Of a stretch of DNA of 64,000 bases, positions 12,178 through 25,180 are shown one piece after another. The position numbers and the translations under genes are program-made. Each line of letters begins with the position of its first letter. Position 1 is the first letter of the stretch. The notes under the pieces are model-generated. The model was not told the origin of the DNA. It made no database searches and saw only the letters and a program-made list of their open reading frames with translations. Source of the DNA: Triplophysa rosa (taxonomy: Eukaryota > Chordata > Actinopteri > Cypriniformes > Nemacheilidae); contig NC_079908.1 of the NCBI RefSeq assembly GCF_024868665.1, positions 4,795,152 through 4,859,151 of the forward strand, written 5' to 3'.

Positions 12178-13504
12178 GCAACAGTAATATCTGTACGTGT
12201 ATTTAGGAAAAGTTCATATATGTATTTTTTTTACTGATACCTGGATTTTGATCACACTTTTCATGCGTCTAGTCATGCTGTCAGTCTTTCACATTGCTGT
12301 TGGATGACTTTGTCAGATTTGATTTTGTTGAAATTCAACAGACTCTGAATTGGAATTACCACATATAAAGAAATGTTGCTGAAATGAAAATTTGGAATGG
12401 TCTCTCCATTTTTTTCCATGGCTTTGTCAAAGCATTAGTTTTAAAGGTGGATGTCACAGTAGAATGGGTGAAGGATTCTGCACATTTTAAAAAGCAATTA
12501 AATATTGCCTAAAACAAATATAATACATCAAATTTAATAGTGATGGAGACTTTCATAGTGGTTGTAAAAACAAACATTTACCTGTGTGAATATCTTTTTT
12601 CAGACATTTATATTAATTCAAAATGTCATAGATTTGTCCTTAACGGTTCTTTTTTTACAAAACACCTTGGTACCTTTTTAAAATGCGATTTTAGAGAGTC
12701 GAATGACAAATATATATAACCCATATGCTGCTTTTGTTTTTTTGTCATTGAGATTAAGTAAACATCTGTCAAGTATTTTTATATACATTTCAACTGTACT
12801 GATTTAAACAGAATAATGCAGAAAATATGTGCCAAATGTATGGCAACAATGTAAAAAAGGACCCAAGGTGGCATCCAGAGGCACATTTTATTAGCAATTA
12901 TTTATTAAGTGTTCAGAATTCATGAAATTTGACAGACTGAGGGCCGACAAAAGTGCAGACAACACAATTGAATCCCAGACACAACGTTTGGAGGAACAGA
13001 TCTCTTTACAGAAACTCTGTTGAAATACTATGATTTATGGGTGTAAAATAGAGAACAGGTGTAAATATGATAAATGAAAATCCATAGGCAGGTATAAACG
13101 GTAAGAAATCCTTCAAAGCATCCATAGGGACTACATACAGTTTACATGCTTCTATAAAATAACAGCGATCATAAAAATAGCTTTGTTTTTGTTGTACGCT
13201 TTAACTCTGAAGAACTTGCATGACAGAAATCTACATATAGTTTACAGAAAAAGAACACAAATGATCCTGTATAAATATCCTGTAGCTATCACAGCGAGCA
13301 TCAATGACTGCGTATGATGAACAAAATGCAATTTTAATGATCTCTCGTACTTAAAAAAATCATCTTGCAGATTCTGCATGGGAAATGTAAATTTGTGAGC
13401 ATAACGGTAAGAACCGTTAATCAAAAAATGTAAAATAGCATGAATATTTCCAATCCCATTAGCTTGAATGAGCATGAACTTTAAATGTACAGTCCCCCCA
13501 GGCT

Positions 13505-13510
13505 TTTATT
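13505..13510 (-). terminator. Candidate lars1 poly(A) signal
   Basis: AATAAA on the minus strand about 170 bases past the lars1 stop codon, in the context cataataaaagcctgg. This is the first canonical hexamer downstream of the gene. Assigned by position only. Confidence 0.5.
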
Positions 13511-13682
13511 ATGTAAAATGACAGTGAATATGACACCGATTCAAACGCAGACAGCAATTAACTAGTCACATTGAGGCTAAACACCAGCTAGTGTTAGATT
13601 AACTTTCATCTCAGCCGATGCAAAAAATGTTTTCTAGACAAGAGAAAAGAATCTACTTGTAAATAAAGTAACAATTGAAATC

Positions 13683-16632
13683 TCACTGGACCAGATAGAC
13701 CAAAGTGTCTCCGATATCCATTTTCAGGCCGTTGTCGCTCATCTGAACTGTGCTTTTTTCCAGGCTGATGTGGAAGACTGAACTGTCCGAGATGGCAAGT
13801 TTTCCCTCTTCTTCTTTCCCCAGAATGGGGATTCGTCTGGGCCCGAGCACAGGGTCCTCAAAACGCATCAGTTTCACTTTGGATAAATCTGAAAGTTTTA
13901 CAACCGTTATTCATAAACAATAACAACATTTATGTAACATGCCCTGGCCAAAGAAGTATTAGAACACTCGTGCTTAAAATTGCGTGAACGTCACGGCATT
14001 AGATAACGAAACAACAAGCGACACTTGGTTTCATATTTTGCCATCGAATGCACAAAACTCACATTATAAAGAGTGGCTTCAAATATCCAAATATTGCCCT
14101 AATATTGTTTTAGGGTTGCAGGGCTTTAAAGTCCCCGTGAACCGGAAGTTGCGATCGTTTTCACTTCCTTATTCTGACACATTTCCGAGTGAAAAGGAAT
14201 TTCAAAGGAGAAAGTTAGTGGGCGTGGCTTGTGTTTTTCACTGCAAATTGATTGGATGTGTAAAAACAGCTGTTGCATTGATTTTGAAATGGAACTGGCA
14301 GCAGACTGACAGTTGAAGGGGAGGAGTTAACGGATGCTCTGCCCAAGCCGTCTAATTTACATCATTTAAGATGGATAGTCATTACAGGAAGGAAGTGCAT
14401 TTTCAGATTTAAACTAAAGATTATGAGGACACAAGAATTTTAAAAAGAGAATGACCCACATTGATAAACTAATTACAAATAAACACTGCAAAAATAGGCA
14501 CTGCAATTTTAAATTTCACTGGGACTTAAATATTTTCTTTACAACCTTCAATTCCAGCAAATTGTTCGAGAAAGACTGGAATGTTAGAATGATTATAATC
14601 TTACCCTTGATCCCTCGGTTAACTCGAGAAAGTCTACGGATGATCGAGTCTTTGCTGTCTCCATGTCGAATCTCAATCTTAGTGGAGAACAGACCGCTGG
14701 CTGGCTGCGGGTTCAACATTGACACGGATACTCCAGGCTGTTAGACAGAAACAGAGGTCACGGCACATGATGACGGATTTATGAACGATAAATAAAAAAT
14801 GTGACAGTTTGAAAACCGACAAAGACAATTTTTTGTCAAACACAAAAAAGTATCATATGCTGCTATTGCGAATAGGACAGTCTATATTAGTGAATAGGAA
14901 AGCCAAACCCCAAAATTATAAGTGTGTCACACGTTCAATTGGGACAAATGATAAATATTTCTATGTTGCCATTTTGGAGCTCAAAATACTATATATGCAA
15001 AAGAGTGGCCATTTCATTCTTGACCACTTCTGCATTCACCTAATACTAAACACAAAGAGTAAACAAATATATAAAAGTTACCTTTTTTGGCTAAATAAGT
15101 CCTTTGAACAATTATTTTCATCCAAATGCATGGCAATCATCCAAAAACATTTTCATTTCTGAATGAATGCTGTACGCCTACACTGCAACATGTTGAGATG
15201 CACCAAAAGAGCATTACAAATACACAGAGCGCTTCTAAAATGATCCTCGCTCTCCGTGCATGTGCAGGAGTGCAGATAAAAAAACAATAGAGAAACAATA
15301 GACGGTGGGAATGACAAGGCCTCAACGGGCCATCATCATTACCTCAGATCGAAAGACACAGAATGGTTTCCCAGGGCAACAGTCCTCCTTTACTTTGTCA
15401 TCGGCTTCAGAGGCGAACACCATGTCTATCTGATCCAACTGTTGGATGGGGGAGAGAAGGAGAGAGAACAGGTCAAATGTTTAAGATATTCAGGTTGTTG
15501 CAAAGGAATAGTGTTTAATATCTGCCGAGTGGCTTTCAGAAGGAAAACACATTTTTCAGCTGGACATAATGCACATAAATCGTATATAAAAACGCTTCGG
15601 CCTTTACAAATAGCGTGCTTCTACCTCAAGTGAATTGGTGAGATAAACAATGTTTTCAAGCAGGACGGCACGCTCATCAAACTCCAGTTCTAGATCAAGT
15701 ACCCGCGGCCCATTTTTCTCCAGATTTTCCTGAAAACAAACAGACACACAAACATGACTAAGGGGCTATGTCCACCGAGGCGTTTCTGCCGGCGTACGGC
15801 ATGTTTTTTCAGTTGCTTCTAACGGAAACGCCACGTTTTTTCTGTCATCATTGTCTAGCGTTACATTATATACTCACGCTCTTATTCATATAAAGGCCTT
15901 TAAACTATTTAGGCGCGATTTGAAATGGTTGTATTGATATGCAGTTAATCTCATGAAAAGGGTACGATTAATAGCGATTACACTTTTTAATATATTGACA
16001 GCCCTAATATAAATACATGACATATTTAATACATCAATATTGTAGCTGCAATTTATAACTTTCTGACCATATTATGAAAATAATAGGCCATCTGAGTTTA
16101 AAAACTTGTAATCTGAGCTCAAATTAAAGTATGCACTGCCAGGTGCTAGTGTTTGACCATACTCATAAAATACCATAAAGTACCATCTTCTACCTTTATC
16201 ATAGCTACAAAGGGCATCACTCTCTTCATGTACTTCTTCAGCTCTGGCATGGCTCCCAGCTCCATGGCGATAACTTTATTGTCAGGAAGAGCTCCATTGT
16301 TGCTCTGGAAATGACAATAGGAAAGAATAGCCGTTTGATTGACAGTTCATCTGCTCTGACATTCTGAGTATCACCACAGAGATGTACAATACAGAATACT
16401 GCAAATCCCTGCACTACATAATAAAAGTCACCATCGCCACATGTGTTACTCACCAATAATCACCTTTTCTAAAATATTGAATATTTAAAAAATGTGGAGA
16501 CTTTGATTAAACGGAGGGTACCTTGTAATGTTTGCCCAGCAGAGAGAGGGCGCTGTGCTGCCAGGGTGGGTAGGTCTTCGCTATATAGATGTTACAGTGT
16601 GTGGGCTTGGCTGGATGTTTGTTGTCTCCTTT
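13683..16632 (-). CDS. lars1: Leucyl-tRNA synthetase, last six exons (27-32), authentic-looking copy
   Basis: Minus-strand exons 16522-16632, 16194-16304, 15625-15729, 15343-15438, 14605-14737 and 13683-13888 encode the vertebrate-specific C-terminal region of cytosolic leucyl-tRNA synthetase. Identifying stretches are [68 protein letters not shown] and VDIGDT-like [12 protein letters not shown] at the end. Exons 29-32 (15729 down to 13683) exist here in correct orientation only, so they must supply the 3' end of the gene begun at 40534. Exons 27-28 in this block duplicate those at 27395-27833, so a transcript through the window as written would meet them twice. Confidence 0.93.
14125..14420. 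repeat. CCGGAAGTTGCGA repeat in lars1 intron
   Basis: The block starts 'tttaaagtccccgtgaaccgg' and contains gcgatcgttttcacttcctt and a 'gggcgtggcttgtg' segment. A diverged relative lies at about 58205-58580 (accggaagttgcgattgac, 'gggcggggctttat'). The mirrored copy is at 19764-20059. No coding capacity is evident. Confidence 0.55.
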
Positions 16633-16680
16633 CTGTGGTCGATAAAGGAATGCAAGATTTAACAAAATACGCAAAAATTT

Positions 16681-17102
16681 AAGACGATAGGGATGTTACG
16701 ATTCACTCAGCTCGAGATGCGATTCATGATACTGATCTCACGATACGATTTATTCACGGTTTATTCTTACAAAATGAGTTGAGAAATTATAAATGAACAA
16801 CTTCCCTTTTATTATTTCTTAAATGCTGCAAAATTCTTTGTCAAATAAAAAAATATTTTATGTCAAATAACAAAACTAAATTACAATTTTAAAATCAAAT
16901 TTAAAATCCAAATAAAATAAAAAATGAATAATACAAAAGTCTCTTTAATATAAACAAACTAAGACTTTTCTTGAAATTTGTACATTTAAGAAATATCAGC
17001 ATATCCATGTTTTCCCAAGGTTGCAGTAAACACAGCGGCCCCTGCTGTTCAAAACATGTATTGCTATTCATTTTATCTCAACCGACTTGAATGGTCAGAT
17101 AT
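16681..17102. mobile_element. hAT-like element, right end missing (copy A)
   Basis: It begins agggatgttacgattcactc directly after aagacgat, next to lars1 exon 27. It runs to tcagatat at 17095-17102, after which the sequence changes to unrelated intron DNA. The complete right end, including the second aagacgat, is found instead at 25627-25680. Copies: right arm 17197-17503 (reverse), copy B 24577-25680 and copy C 27882-28303. No transposase frame is visible. Confidence 0.75.
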
Positions 17103-17196
17103 GAGATTTTGGTAGACTGGTTTTCACACTGAAATAACATAAAATTGTACTGCAGGTTATTTTTGTGGTATATGCTTTAGTTTTTTTAAAGTGATN
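16988..17196. other. Palindrome centre with ambiguous base
   Basis: These 208 bases plus one n (17196) separate the two arms. The 208 bases match 28189-28396 directly, so they belong to the left arm's natural continuation. The n falls exactly where the sequence switches to the reverse-complement arm, marking a join rather than a sequencing ambiguity within continuous DNA. Confidence 0.9.
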
Positions 17197-17551
17197 AAAT
17201 GTACAAATTTCAAGAAAAGTCTTAGTTTGTTTATATTAAAGAGACTTTTGTATTATTCATTTTTTATTTTATTTGGATTTTAAATTTGATTTTAAAATTG
17301 TAATTTAGTTTTGTTATTTGACATAAAATATTTTTTTATTTGACAAAGAATTTTGCAGCATTTAAGAAATAATAAAAGGGAAGTTGTTCATTTATAATTT
17401 CTCAACTCATTTTGTAAGAATAAACCGTGAATAAATCGTATCGTGAGATCAGTATCATGAATCGCATCTCGAGCTGAGTGAATCGTAACATCCCTATCGT
17501 CTTAAATTTTTGCGTATTTTGTTAAATCTTGCATTCCTTTATCGACCACAG

Positions 17552-20501
17552 AAAGGAGACAACAAACATCCAGCCAAGCCCACACACTGTAACATCTATA
17601 TAGCGAAGACCTACCCACCCTGGCAGCACAGCGCCCTCTCTCTGCTGGGCAAACATTACAAGGTACCCTCCGTTTAATCAAAGTCTCCACATTTTTTAAA
17701 TATTCAATATTTTAGAAAAGGTGATTATTGGTGAGTAACACATGTGGCGATGGTGACTTTTATTATGTAGTGCAGGGATTTGCAGTATTCTGTATTGTAC
17801 ATCTCTGTGGTGATACTCAGAATGTCAGAGCAGATGAACTGTCAATCAAACGGCTATTCTTTCCTATTGTCATTTCCAGAGCAACAATGGAGCTCTTCCT
17901 GACAATAAAGTTATCGCCATGGAGCTGGGAGCCATGCCAGAGCTGAAGAAGTACATGAAGAGAGTGATGCCCTTTGTAGCTATGATAAAGGTAGAAGATG
18001 GTACTTTATGGTATTTTATGAGTATGGTCAAACACTAGCACCTGGCAGTGCATACTTTAATTTGAGCTCAGATTACAAGTTTTTAAACTCAGATGGCCTA
18101 TTATTTTCATAATATGGTCAGAAAGTTATAAATTGCAGCTACAATATTGATGTATTAAATATGTCATGTATTTATATTAGGGCTGTCAATATATTAAAAA
18201 GTGTAATCGCTATTAATCGTACCCTTTTCATGAGATTAACTGCATATCAATACAACCATTTCAAATCGCGCCTAAATAGTTTAAAGGCCTTTATATGAAT
18301 AAGAGCGTGAGTATATAATGTAACGCTAGACAATGATGACAGAAAAAACGTGGCGTTTCCGTTAGAAGCAACTGAAAAAACATGCCGTACGCCGGCAGAA
18401 ACGCCTCGGTGGACATAGCCCCTTAGTCATGTTTGTGTGTCTGTTTGTTTTCAGGAAAATCTGGAGAAAAATGGGCCGCGGGTACTTGATCTAGAACTGG
18501 AGTTTGATGAGCGTGCCGTCCTGCTTGAAAACATTGTTTATCTCACCAATTCACTTGAGGTAGAAGCACGCTATTTGTAAAGGCCGAAGCGTTTTTATAT
18601 ACGATTTATGTGCATTATGTCCAGCTGAAAAATGTGTTTTCCTTCTGAAAGCCACTCGGCAGATATTAAACACTATTCCTTTGCAACAACCTGAATATCT
18701 TAAACATTTGACCTGTTCTCTCTCCTTCTCTCCCCCATCCAACAGTTGGATCAGATAGACATGGTGTTCGCCTCTGAAGCCGATGACAAAGTAAAGGAGG
18801 ACTGTTGCCCTGGGAAACCATTCTGTGTCTTTCGATCTGAGGTAATGATGATGGCCCGTTGAGGCCTTGTCATTCCCACCGTCTATTGTTTCTCTATTGT
18901 TTTTTTATCTGCACTCCTGCACATGCACGGAGAGCGAGGATCATTTTAGAAGCGCTCTGTGTATTTGTAATGCTCTTTTGGTGCATCTCAACATGTTGCA
19001 GTGTAGGCGTACAGCATTCATTCAGAAATGAAAATGTTTTTGGATGATTGCCATGCATTTGGATGAAAATAATTGTTCAAAGGACTTATTTAGCCAAAAA
19101 AGGTAACTTTTATATATTTGTTTACTCTTTGTGTTTAGTATTAGGTGAATGCAGAAGTGGTCAAGAATGAAATGGCCACTCTTTTGCATATATAGTATTT
19201 TGAGCTCCAAAATGGCAACATAGAAATATTTATCATTTGTCCCAATTGAACGTGTGACACACTTATAATTTTGGGGTTTGGCTTTCCTATTCACTAATAT
19301 AGACTGTCCTATTCGCAATAGCAGCATATGATACTTTTTTGTGTTTGACAAAAAATTGTCTTTGTCGGTTTTCAAACTGTCACATTTTTTATTTATCGTT
19401 CATAAATCCGTCATCATGTGCCATGACCTCTGTTTCTGTCTAACAGCCTGGAGTATCCGTGTCAATGTTGAACCCGCAGCCAGCCAGCGGTCTGTTCTCC
19501 ACTAAGATTGAGATTCGACATGGAGACAGCAAAGACTCGATCATCCGTAGACTTTCTCGAGTTAACCGAGGGATCAAGGGTAAGATTATAATCATTCTAA
19601 CATTCCAGTCTTTCTCGAACAATTTGCTGGAATTGAAGGTTGTAAAGAAAATATTTAAGTCCCAGTGAAATTTAAAATTGCAGTGCCTATTTTTGCAGTG
19701 TTTATTTGTAATTAGTTTATCAATGTGGGTCATTCTCTTTTTAAAATTCTTGTGTCCTCATAATCTTTAGTTTAAATCTGAAAATGCACTTCCTTCCTGT
19801 AATGACTATCCATCTTAAATGATGTAAATTAGACGGCTTGGGCAGAGCATCCGTTAACTCCTCCCCTTCAACTGTCAGTCTGCTGCCAGTTCCATTTCAA
19901 AATCAATGCAACAGCTGTTTTTACACATCCAATCAATTTGCAGTGAAAAACACAAGCCACGCCCACTAACTTTCTCCTTTGAAATTCCTTTTCACTCGGA
20001 AATGTGTCAGAATAAGGAAGTGAAAACGATCGCAACTTCCGGTTCACGGGGACTTTAAAGCCCTGCAACCCTAAAACAATATTAGGGCAATATTTGGATA
20101 TTTGAAGCCACTCTTTATAATGTGAGTTTTGTGCATTCGATGGCAAAATATGAAACCAAGTGTCGCTTGTTGTTTCGTTATCTAATGCCGTGACGTTCAC
20201 GCAATTTTAAGCACGAGTGTTCTAATACTTCTATGGCCAGGGCATGTTACATAAATGTTGTTATTGTTTATGAATAACGGTTGTAAAACTTTCAGATTTA
20301 TCCAAAGTGAAACTGATGCGTTTTGAGGACCCTGTGCTCGGGCCCAGACGAATCCCCATTCTGGGGAAAGAAGAAGAGGGAAAACTTGCCATCTCGGACA
20401 GTTCAGTCTTCCACATCAGCCTGGAAAAAAGCACAGTTCAGATGAGCGACAACGGCCTGAAAATGGATATCGGAGACACTTTGGTCTATCTGGTCCAGTG
20501 A
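17552..20501 (+). pseudogene. lars1: Inverted partial copy of lars1 exons 27-32
   Basis: Plus-strand exons 17552-17662, 17880-17990, 18455-18559, 18746-18841, 19447-19579 and 20296-20501 repeat the lars1 C-terminal exons with intact splice sites and stop codon (TGA 20499-20501). It has no promoter, start codon or N-terminal catalytic exons, and it lies antisense to the rest of lars1. It cannot encode a synthetase by itself. It is either an assembly artefact or a very recent inverted duplication, since intron sequence is conserved as well as exon sequence. Confidence 0.9.
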
Positions 20502-22006
20502 GATTTCAATTGTTACTTTATTTACAAGTAGATTCTTTTCTCTTGTCTAGAAAACATTTTTTGCATCGGCTGAGATGAAAGTTAATCTAACACTAGCTGG
20601 TGTTTAGCCTCAATGTGACTAGTTAATTGCTGTCTGCGTTTGAATCGGTGTCATATTCACTGTCATTTTACATAATAAAAGCCTGGGGGGACTGTACATT
20701 TAAAGTTCATGCTCATTCAAGCTAATGGGATTGGAAATATTCATGCTATTTTACATTTTTTGATTAACGGTTCTTACCGTTATGCTCACAAATTTACATT
20801 TCCCATGCAGAATCTGCAAGATGATTTTTTTAAGTACGAGAGATCATTAAAATTGCATTTTGTTCATCATACGCAGTCATTGATGCTCGCTGTGATAGCT
20901 ACAGGATATTTATACAGGATCATTTGTGTTCTTTTTCTGTAAACTATATGTAGATTTCTGTCATGCAAGTTCTTCAGAGTTAAAGCGTACAACAAAAACA
21001 AAGCTATTTTTATGATCGCTGTTATTTTATAGAAGCATGTAAACTGTATGTAGTCCCTATGGATGCTTTGAAGGATTTCTTACCGTTTATACCTGCCTAT
21101 GGATTTTCATTTATCATATTTACACCTGTTCTCTATTTTACACCCATAAATCATAGTATTTCAACAGAGTTTCTGTAAAGAGATCTGTTCCTCCAAACGT
21201 TGTGTCTGGGATTCAATTGTGTTGTCTGCACTTTTGTCGGCCCTCAGTCTGTCAAATTTCATGAATTCTGAACACTTAATAAATAATTGCTAATAAAATG
21301 TGCCTCTGGATGCCACCTTGGGTCCTTTTTTACATTGTTGCCATACATTTGGCACATATTTTCTGCATTATTCTGTTTAAATCAGTACAGTTGAAATGTA
21401 TATAAAAATACTTGACAGATGTTTACTTAATCTCAATGACAAAAAAACAAAAGCAGCATATAGGTTATATATATTTGTCATTCGACTCTCTAAAATCGCA
21501 TTTTAAAAAGGTACCAAGGTGTTTTGTAAAAAAAGAACCGTTAAGGACAAATCTATGACATTTTGAATTAATATAAATGTCTGAAAAAAGATATTCACAC
21601 AGGTAAATGTTTGTTTTTACAACCACTATGAAAGTCTCCATCACTATTAAATTTGATGTATTATATTTGTTTTAGGCAATATTTAATTGCTTTTTAAAAT
21701 GTGCAGAATCCTTCACCCATTCTACTGTGACATCCACCTTTAAAACTAATGCTTTGACAAAGCCATGGAAAAAAATGGAGAGACCATTCCAAATTTTCAT
21801 TTCAGCAACATTTCTTTATATGTGGTAATTCCAATTCAGAGTCTGTTGAATTTCAACAAAATCAAATCTGACAAAGTCATCCAACAGCAATGTGAAAGAC
21901 TGACAGCATGACTAGACGCATGAAAAGTGTGATCAAAATCCAGGTATCAGTAAAAAAAATACATATATGAACTTTTCCTAAATACACGTACAGATATTAC
22001 TGTTGC

Positions 22007-22534
22007 TTAAAGGGGTCATATGGTGCAAATACGTGTTTTTCTGTGTCTTTGGTGTGTTATAAGTTGCCCATGCATGTATTAGACATCTAAAATTGCAAAA
22101 AAGAAAGTGTCGGAAACAAAAGATGCATTCTATCTAAAAGCGAATGCTCACCCTGACCTGCCTGAAACGCCTCGTGTAACCACACCCCCACAAATCTACG
22201 TCAGTTTGTGGTATGATTTGACTAAGACCGCCCAAATGTATATGCAAGTAAGGTGGCCGTACCTGTCAGTACAATTGAAGAGGAACCTGATGTTCCAAAT
22301 ATGGTAAGAGGCGTCACATTTTCCTCACACGCTTGCAGTATTCGACCAATCACTATGCACTGGTTAACTGGCCAATCATAGTACACCTTGCTTTTCAGAG
22401 CGATGAGTTTTGTAAAAAATCTGCACGTTTCAGAGAGGCGGAGCAAAGAGGAGATACAAACATGCACGGTATGTGGAAAATACAGCGTTTTTGAACCTTA
22501 AATCGTGTATACACATTGCATTACATCTAAAACA
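22007..22534. repeat. GGGGTCATATG-family element, right arm
   Basis: Mirror copy of 11650-12177, starting ttaaaggggtcatatgg. It carries the reading frame 22107-22307 (MSETKDAFYLKANAHPD start) shared with other family members. Confidence 0.85.
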
Positions 22535-23442
22535 AACCATAATAAATACAGAGCATCTTTTCTGTTCTTTTAACCTGTTTCTCCAGTTTTCACTTACTGC
22601 AAATAAATGCAAATAGAAACAATATTTTTATTAGAAATTTGGGAGAAACATTGCTAGTAGTTCACGGATTGAAACAAAAATGATCATTTTACCGAAACTC
22701 ACCTATAAATAGTCAATTCAGAAAAGCTGAAAACACAATTGAAGTGGTCTCTTCATTTTTTCCACGGCTGTATTTGTATGAGGGACATTTAAATCTTTGT
22801 TTGTGATGACATGCTTTTCAATTGAGATAATGTATGAACCACACAAGCACAAACAGCACAGTTTTCTTTGAATGGGCCTGCTGGAAAACCTCTGTCTTAT
22901 ATATGAAGACACGGATGGATGCAGTTGGAGGCGAGACCATCCACACATGCTGAGAGAGACATTAACATGCACTTGACTGCCAAACATAACCGACCCCATC
23001 TACAAATCTCCATGCAATGTTCATCGTGACCCAGTTTAATGTGTGCGGCAGAAGGAAGTGATGCGAAACATTAACCTCAAGAGAACGTGCTATTCTGCAT
23101 AGTCTTTATTTGTGCTCTTGGGGTGAGTTTGTGTAGCGTCACGCGTCTGAATCGCAGGTAAGCTCATGTTGCATGTGTGAGGTTTGGCTTGATCTTTGTG
23201 TGTTGGTCTGTGGCCCAAATAATGCATGATTATGTGTTTCAGATTGGGATTTGTGTGATGCACTAGCTATTGTTTGTGTTATTTTTTATTAGTGTGACTT
23301 GAGAGGTTTAAACGCGGTCTGTGTCTCCTGTGTTGTGGGTTTGTGTGTGTATTAAGACGGCTGGGGCCTTATCAGCTCAAAGCAGCTTTCTGTCGGGGCT
23401 TTTCGGCCAACTGGCTATCAGAAAGAACACGCCACTGTCACT

Positions 23443-23821
23443 ATGGGAAACTCAACCTTACTTTTTTTCTGCAGTCTCTTGTCGTTGCTTGGGGTTGTAT
23501 GCCAATTTGACATTCACTGCTATGTAAGTGTTCACCCTCATTATAATGCGTTTCTTTGTTGGATGTCCTTTTGTCACAAAGCTGTCGAAACTTTTAGGTC
23601 AGGTCAGAACAGCCATTTGTTACTGTGTCGTTCTCAGCACCAAATGGACTCATCGGGTGGAAGAGACGAGAAACCAATTGTAAAAGGATATGAAAAGACA
23701 GAGCTTCCTGTTCTCACTCAACCTGGTCTTGGAGTGGCCACAACGACGGTGACCACTATCACTCAGACAGGAGGAGACTGGACTACGGGACTCTTTGACG
23801 TGTGTGGTGACACCAGCACAT
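23443..23821 (+). pseudogene. plac8l1: Inverted partial copy of plac8l1 (coding exons 1-2)
   Basis: Exons 23443-23523 and 23638-23821 duplicate the first two coding exons of plac8l1. The PLAC8-domain exons (8155-8291 and 6655-6786 in the complete gene) have no counterpart downstream, because the arm ends at 24578. A transcript from here would lack the cysteine-rich domain. A candidate non-coding upstream exon ends at 23157 (cgcag|gtaagc), mirrored at 11027 for the complete gene. Confidence 0.85.
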
Positions 23822-24630
23822 GTAAGAGAAATTCCTTTAGGTTGAGATAAAGGGACAGTTCACCCAAAAATGAAAATTCTGTCATGATTTACTCACTCTC
23901 ATGTTGTTCAATATGTTCAATTGTTCAAATGTTCTTTATAAATTTCTTTGTTGTGATGAACACAGAGATAGATAGTTGGAAGAATGCTTATGACCAAACA
24001 GTACTTGGACAGCATTGACTAATAACTAATAATTTTTGGTTCCGTTGAACACAAAAGAAGACATTTTGAAGAATGTAGAACAGCAAACCGTTCTGGGGCA
24101 CTTTTGACAACCATTGTATTTTTTCCTACTATGGTAGTCAATGGTGGCCAAGAACTGTTTGGTTACAAGCATTCATCCAAATATCTTAGTATTCAACCAA
24201 ACAAAGAAATTTATACAGGTTTGAGAGTGAGTAATTCATGACATTTTTGGGTGAACTATCCCTTTTAACACAGTGGATATCTTTCTATTCCTGCTGCATA
24301 TAGAAAAAAACACAGATATTTAAAGGGATAGTACACACAAAAATGAAAATTCTGTCATCATTTACTCATTGTCACATCATTTGCAAACCTGTATGACTTT
24401 CTTTCTCCTGCAGTACACAGAAGAAGATATTTTGAAGAATGTTGCTAACCAAACCCCATTGACTTCCATTGTATGGACACAAAACCATTTCTCAAAATAT
24501 CTTCTTTTGTGTTCCACAGCACAAAATTCATTGTTGCTACAAACTTGTGTCATGTCTGGTTAGGGCACAATTTAACCAAAAGTCTCTTTAATATAAACAA
24601 ACTAAGACTTTTCTTGAAATTTGTACATTT

Positions 24631-25061
24631 GTGACCCTGGACAACAAAACCAGTCTTAAGGGTCAATTTTTCGAAATTGAGATTTTTACATCATCTGAAA
24701 GCTGAAGAAATAAGCTTTCTATTGATATATGGTTTGTTAGGATAGGACACTATCTGGCGGAACAACAATGGTTTACAAAGCTGTAATCTGAGGGTGCTAA
24801 AAAAGCAAAATATTGAGAAAATTGCCTTTGAAGTTGTTCATCTGAGGCACTGTAGCAGGCCATCCACTCACAAAAAGAAAGTTTTTATACATTTACGGTA
24901 GGAAATTTATAAAATATCTTCATGGAACATGATCTTTACTTAATATCCTAATGATTTTTGGTAAAAAGAAAAATCTGTAATTTTTACCCCTACAATGTAT
25001 TTTTGGCATTACTAAAAATGTTCCCGTGCTACTTAAGACTGGTTTTGTTGTCCAGGGTCAC
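24631..25061. mobile_element. Compact GTGACCCTGG MITE, nested
   Basis: Terminal inverted repeats begin gtgaccctggacaacaaaac and end with its complement. attt stands on both sides (24627-24630, 25062-25065), whereas the uninterrupted copies (16980-16992, 28181-28193) have it once, giving a clean empty site. The interior is related to 3698-5306. Confidence 0.85.
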
Positions 25062-25180
25062 ATTTAAGAAATATCAGCATATCCATGTTTTCCCAAGGTT
25101 GCAGTAAACACAGCGGCCCCTGCTGTTCAAAACATGTATTGCGATTCATTTTATCTCAACCGACTTGAATGGTCAGATAT

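Larger units (their letters stand above)
9606..16987. repeat. Left arm of 7.4-kb palindrome
   Basis: Each position x here pairs with 34184-x in 17197-24578. The offset is constant across the whole arm, so there are no indels. I saw only scattered single-base differences (for example around 11863, 12720 and 13950 versus their partners). The arm carries lars1 exons 27-32 and the first two coding exons of plac8l1 in the orientation expected from the rest of the window, and so is probably the authentic copy. The pairing stops abruptly at 9605/24579 on the outside and 16988/17196 on the inside. Confidence 0.97.
17197..24578. repeat. Right (inverted) arm of 7.4-kb palindrome
   Basis: Reverse complement of 9606-16987 with no length difference. 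It ends at 24578 where the partner sequence would run into plac8l1 intron DNA. A 54-base stretch at its inner edge (17197-17250) reappears in opposite orientation at 24577-24630, so the arm is bounded by short inverted repeats of the hAT-like element. Confidence 0.97.
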
